This document shows, piece by piece, positions 3,498 to 5,624 of a stretch of DNA of 5,624 nucleotides. Numbering within the stretch: the stretch's first letter is position 1; every line of letters begins with the position of its first letter. The stretch covers positions 1 to 5,624 of the forward strand of contig JABIST010000033.1 of NCBI GenBank assembly GCA_018700215.1. The letters are read 5' to 3'. Below the pieces are notes generated by a model, which had not been told where the DNA came from, did no database searches, and saw only the letters and a list, made by a program, of their open reading frames with translations. Source of the stretch: Dehalococcoidia bacterium. GTDB lineage: Bacteria; Chloroflexota; Dehalococcoidia; UBA2979. Both the position numbers and the translations under genes were made by a program.

Positions 3498-5354
3498 CTA
3501 TCGGCCGGAGTTTGGTGCTCCGTCGTCCAGCCACATCGACCGCACCTGGTCGTTCGAGTAGCAGACGAAGCTGCCCATCAGACCGTGGTAGCGGTGGTTC
3601 ATCACGTAGTTGTGCCACGCCACTCGCACCAGCGGCTCCGGGAACCACGCCTGGTACACCTTGTCGTGGATCCGATCCCAGACCTGCTTCCACAGGTCCT
3701 TCTGCGCGTCCGGGTCTGCCTCCGTGCGCTGGTTTTCCAGCAGCCCATCCAGCGTCGGGTCGTTGACGTTCCCGTAGTTCGTCCCACCCTTGGAGTGGTA
3801 GAACGGGTAAATCCACTGGTCCATCGAGTACCCAGCCGGGCCCCACAAGAACCCAACCGTGTCCGGGAAGTTGCGGTCAGACATCAACGTCACGTGCGTC
3901 GGGTTGTCCACCCGCTCGAACTTGATGTTCACCTCTGGGAGGTTCTGGTTGATGCCGGGCGCCACCAGCTCGGACAGCTCGTTCGCGTAGTAGTACGACT
4001 TCATCTCGATGTCCAGCGGGCTGTCTTCACTGTAGCCAGCCGCCTGCAGCATCTTCCGGCCCTCGGCCGCATCAAAGTCATACCACTGCCCGTTGGAGCG
4101 CGCGTCCGGGTACTCGTCGAAGAGGTACGGCCACGGCATCGGCGCGTTGGAGTAAGGACCATTCGCGTTCTGGTTGTCACCAGAGTTACGCGCCAGGTCG
4201 TACTCGTTGCGGTCGAACGCCTTGGAAATGCCTTGTCGAACCCGGTCGTCCTGGAACGTCGGGTTGTTCATCTGGAACTGGAACCCGTTCACGTTCGCAC
4301 CGCGGGTACGTGGGAACGTCGCCGCCACCATGTCGTCCACGGAATTGGCCAGGTCGTCAATGTCGGCCTGGTCACGCGGGTAGTTGTCGAAGAAGTCGTC
4401 CGTCAGGAACCCGGCACGACGCACGTTCGAATCGTTCTGCGTCTGCGCGTACAGCGTGTCCAGATACGGCAAACCCTCTTCGTGGTAGTTCGGGTTCCGC
4501 TGGAAGACTGAGCGCTCGTTCTTCGCCCACTCTTCCTGGATGTATGGGCCCGTGCCAACCGCAATCTCCTGACGGAGATCCTCGTCGTCCACCAATTCCT
4601 TCACAAACATGAAGGACCACGAAGAAATGTTCGTCGGGAAGTCAGCCAGCGGCTGACTCAGCTTGACCCGCACCGTGTATGGGTCCACGGCCTCAACCGA
4701 TTCAACCGGCGCGTACACATCCTTCTGGGGACCTTGCGACTTGAACAGCTCCATCGTCGCAACCACGTCCTCGGACGTGAATTCGCGACCATTGGTCGGA
4801 GCCTTGTCGTGCGTCATCACCCCCTTCTTGAGGTTGAACACGAACTCCGTCGCATCGTCGTTCGCCATCTCCCAGGACTCAGCCAGGTCCGGCTCAATCT
4901 CCACCAGGTTCGGATCGGCGCTCGCACCGCTCTTACCACGCACCAACTTGTTATTGGTGTAGTTCATCGTGTGATAGATCGTGCAGGACAGCGTCCGGTT
5001 CATGTCCATCCGCGGCGGCTCAAGGTACCGCAGGTACAGTTCACCACCGTACTTCGCGTTGTTTGCCGGATCCGCTTCACCGGCGCTCGGGCCTGGGTTG
5101 AAGTCGTAGCTGCCCGGCGCCACTCGCATCTGGTCGGCCGAGACCGGCCCGCCGCCGCCGCCACCGGTGCTGGTGCCTGCAGCCGTCGGTGCTGCGGTCG
5201 CAGGGCTGTCGCCACCACCGCCATCGCCGTCCTCGTCGCCGCCACAGCCGATCAGTGCCGCGCCCGCTAGACCGACGCTTGCCAGTCCAGCTCCGCGCAA
5301 CATCGAACGTCGTCCGACGCGTTGCCGTGTCCAATAATTACTGCGTTGATCCAT
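3498..5354 (-). CDS. ABC transporter substrate-binding protein, family 5 (peptide/nickel type), Tat lipoprotein
   Basis: A 618-residue extracellular binding protein (SBP_bac_5). The start at 5354 is fixed by GAGGGAGGT (5358-5366), three bases upstream. The frame is open to 5432, but the extra 26 residues precede the signal peptide and lack a good binding site. The signal peptide has twin arginines (G-R-R-S-M-L-R, R15-R16), a hydrophobic stretch, and a lipobox L-I-G-C with Cys37 as the lipid anchor. A Gly/Asp/Thr/Pro-rich flexible linker runs to about residue 75. The mature domain begins around Y-G-G-E-L-Y-L-R-Y-L-E-P-P-R-M-D (102-117). It includes E-P-D-L-A-E-S-W-E, F-N-L-K-K-G-V, F-T-S-E-D-V-V-A-T and the classic V-G-T-G-P-Y-I-Q-E-E-W ... 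R-N-P-N-Y-H-E-E-G-L-P-Y-L-D. The family delivers oligopeptides, sugars, nickel chelates or other solutes to a membrane permease; the substrate here cannot be read from sequence. No permease or ATPase gene lies in the window, and a terminator follows the stop, so it appears monocistronic at its 3' end. It is somewhat long for the family because of the linker. Confidence 0.93.
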   Translation of the reverse strand: MDQRSNYWTRQRVGRRSMLRGAGLASVGLAGAALIGCGGDEDGDGGGGDSPATAAPTAAGTSTGGGGGGPVSADQMRVAPGSYDFNPGPSAGEADPANNAKYGGELYLRYLEPPRMDMNRTLSCTIYHTMNYTNNKLVRGKSGASADPNLVEIEPDLAESWEMANDDATEFVFNLKKGVMTHDKAPTNGREFTSEDVVATMELFKSQGPQKDVYAPVESVEAVDPYTVRVKLSQPLADFPTNISSWSFMFVKELVDDEDLRQEIAVGTGPYIQEEWAKNERSVFQRNPNYHEEGLPYLDTLYAQTQNDSNVRRAGFLTDDFFDNYPRDQADIDDLANSVDDMVAATFPRTRGANVNGFQFQMNNPTFQDDRVRQGISKAFDRNEYDLARNSGDNQNANGPYSNAPMPWPYLFDEYPDARSNGQWYDFDAAEGRKMLQAAGYSEDSPLDIEMKSYYYANELSELVAPGINQNLPEVNIKFERVDNPTHVTLMSDRNFPDTVGFLWGPAGYSMDQWIYPFYHSKGGTNYGNVNDPTLDGLLENQRTEADPDAQKDLWKQVWDRIHDKVYQAWFPEPLVRVAWHNYVMNHRYHGLMGSFVCYSNDQVRSMWLDDGAPNSGR

Positions 5355-5357
5355 GGG

Positions 5358-5366
5358 ACCTCCCTC
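5358..5366 (-). promoter_or_regulatory. ribosome binding site of the binding-protein gene
   Basis: The reverse strand reads GAGGGAGGT then CCC and ATG. This near-consensus site decides for the start at 5354 over the longer frame from 5432, and it places the twin-arginine motif at residues 15-16, as expected for a Tat signal. Confidence 0.8.
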
Positions 5367-5403
5367 TGAGGTAGCTACCGCCAGCCAGCGGAACTTGCCG
5401 GGT

Positions 5404-5432
5404 ACGATAACGTCCGGCATTCGGAAACACAA
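5404..5432 (-). promoter_or_regulatory. possible promoter of the binding-protein gene
   Basis: On the reverse strand TTGTGT (5432-5427) and TATCGT (5409-5404) are separated by 17 bases and would start transcription about 40 bases before the ATG. The matches to the sigma-70 consensus are partial (3 of 6 and 4 of 6), so this is only the best candidate in 5355-5491. It assumes that the binding protein is not read through from the ORF at 5492-5611. Confidence 0.25.
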
Positions 5433-5451
5433 ACGCTAATTTTGGATGTAC

Positions 5452-5483
5452 CCGACCGTGCGACCACTGTAAGAGTCGGTCGG
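5452..5483 (-). repeat. inverted repeat between the edge ORF and the binding-protein gene
   Basis: CCGACCG (5452-5458) is complementary to CGGTCGG (5477-5483) with an 18-base loop. A competing stem uses CGACC (5461-5465) with GGTCG (5478-5482). It lies just after the stop of the short reverse-strand ORF but has no T-run, so it is a weak terminator candidate at best. It might instead be an operator or leader structure for the binding-protein gene. Confidence 0.35.
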
Positions 5484-5491
5484 TTGCGCCC

Positions 5492-5611
5492 TCAGATCAT
5501 AAAGTCATCGTCAGATCGGGTGAAAGCACGTCGCTGCTGTTTGCGCCGCTCCCACCGTTTCGCTCGGTCGCCTCCGTTCCCAATCTCCGTCCGGCGGGAG
5601 ATGCGAGCCAT
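5492..5611 (-). CDS. short basic ORF at the window edge (microprotein or C-terminal tail)
   Basis: A 39-residue ORF from ATG at 5611 to TGA at 5492-5494. The start is preceded by GGGAG at 5620-5624 with eight-base spacing, a good ribosome binding site that touches the window edge. The product is very basic in the middle (R-A-K-R-W-E-R-R-K-Q-Q-R-R-A) and ends with an acidic patch (S-D-D-D-F-M-I). The same frame is open upstream to base 5624 without a stop (G-D-V-S before the Met), so this may instead be the tail of a longer gene beyond the window. No family recognised. It runs in the same direction as the binding-protein gene, 137 bases ahead of it. Confidence 0.35.
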   Translation of the reverse strand: MARISRRTEIGNGGDRAKRWERRKQQRRAFTRSDDDFMI

Positions 5612-5624
5612 GCTCACATCTCCC

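Noticed and set aside
2946..4511. A 521-residue forward-strand ORF opposite the binding-protein gene
   Set aside because: It is antisense to a clear SBP_bac_5 gene and is dominated by Arg, Val and His, the usual result of reading GC-rich codons backwards. It has no recognisable domain.
5080..5245. Repeated GCC/CCG triplets resembling a microsatellite
   Set aside because: They encode the Gly/Ala/Thr-rich linker after the lipobox and are explained by that low-complexity protein segment.
5355..5432. A longer N-terminus for the binding protein, starting at 5432
   Set aside because: The strong Shine-Dalgarno lies before 5354, and the shorter form gives a properly placed Tat signal peptide.
1..5624. 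CRISPR array, transposase, integrase or phage genes
   Set aside because: No regularly spaced repeats, no terminal inverted repeats flanked by duplications, and no matching protein motifs were found on either strand.

Overview
The window is GC-rich bacterial DNA with strong ribosome binding sites, intrinsic terminators and a tRNA gene. The best taxonomic guess is Chloroflexota (Dehalococcoidia or SAR202-like). It rests on a Tat-exported family 5 solute-binding lipoprotein with a Gly/Asp-rich linker, and on a tiny C-H-H-W ... C-x2-C-G zinc protein of a kind I associate with that phylum. This is inference from style of content, not from a marker gene, and a high-GC actinobacterium is not excluded.

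Layout, left to right. (1) 2-550 (+): C-terminal part of a DUF1566/Lcl-type domain protein, cut by the window edge. (2) 501-743 (-): a weakly supported two-helix membrane ORF running head-on into it. (3) 772-1593 (-): a ThuA-like protein of the class I glutamine amidotransferase fold, with a hairpin-rich leader. (4) 1864-1938 (-): tRNA-Lys(UUU) with an encoded CCA end. (5) 2179-2571 (+): a small hot-dog fold protein of the MaoC/FAS1-like dehydratase group, without the hydratase active-site motif. (6) 2626-2648: a terminator hairpin shared by convergent genes. (7) 2654-2842 (-): a 62-residue putative zinc-finger protein. (8) About 2974-3080: a noncoding stretch dense in inverted repeats. (9) 3097-3387 (-): a 96-residue Cys/His-containing small protein with a strong ribosome binding site. 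(10) 3437-3467: a strong intrinsic terminator. (11) 3498-5354 (-): an ABC transporter substrate-binding protein of the peptide/nickel family, 618 residues, a predicted Tat lipoprotein. (12) 5492-5611 (-): a short basic ORF that is either a microprotein or the tail of a gene beyond the edge.

The genes do not form one visible pathway. The binding protein appears to end its transcript at its own terminator, with no permease or ATPase gene in view. The ThuA-like protein, the hot-dog protein and the DUF1566 protein look like separate units on alternating strands. The least explained part is 2654-3387: two small co-directional Cys-containing genes separated by a structured spacer. I see no CRISPR array, insertion sequence, phage module or other clearly new system.
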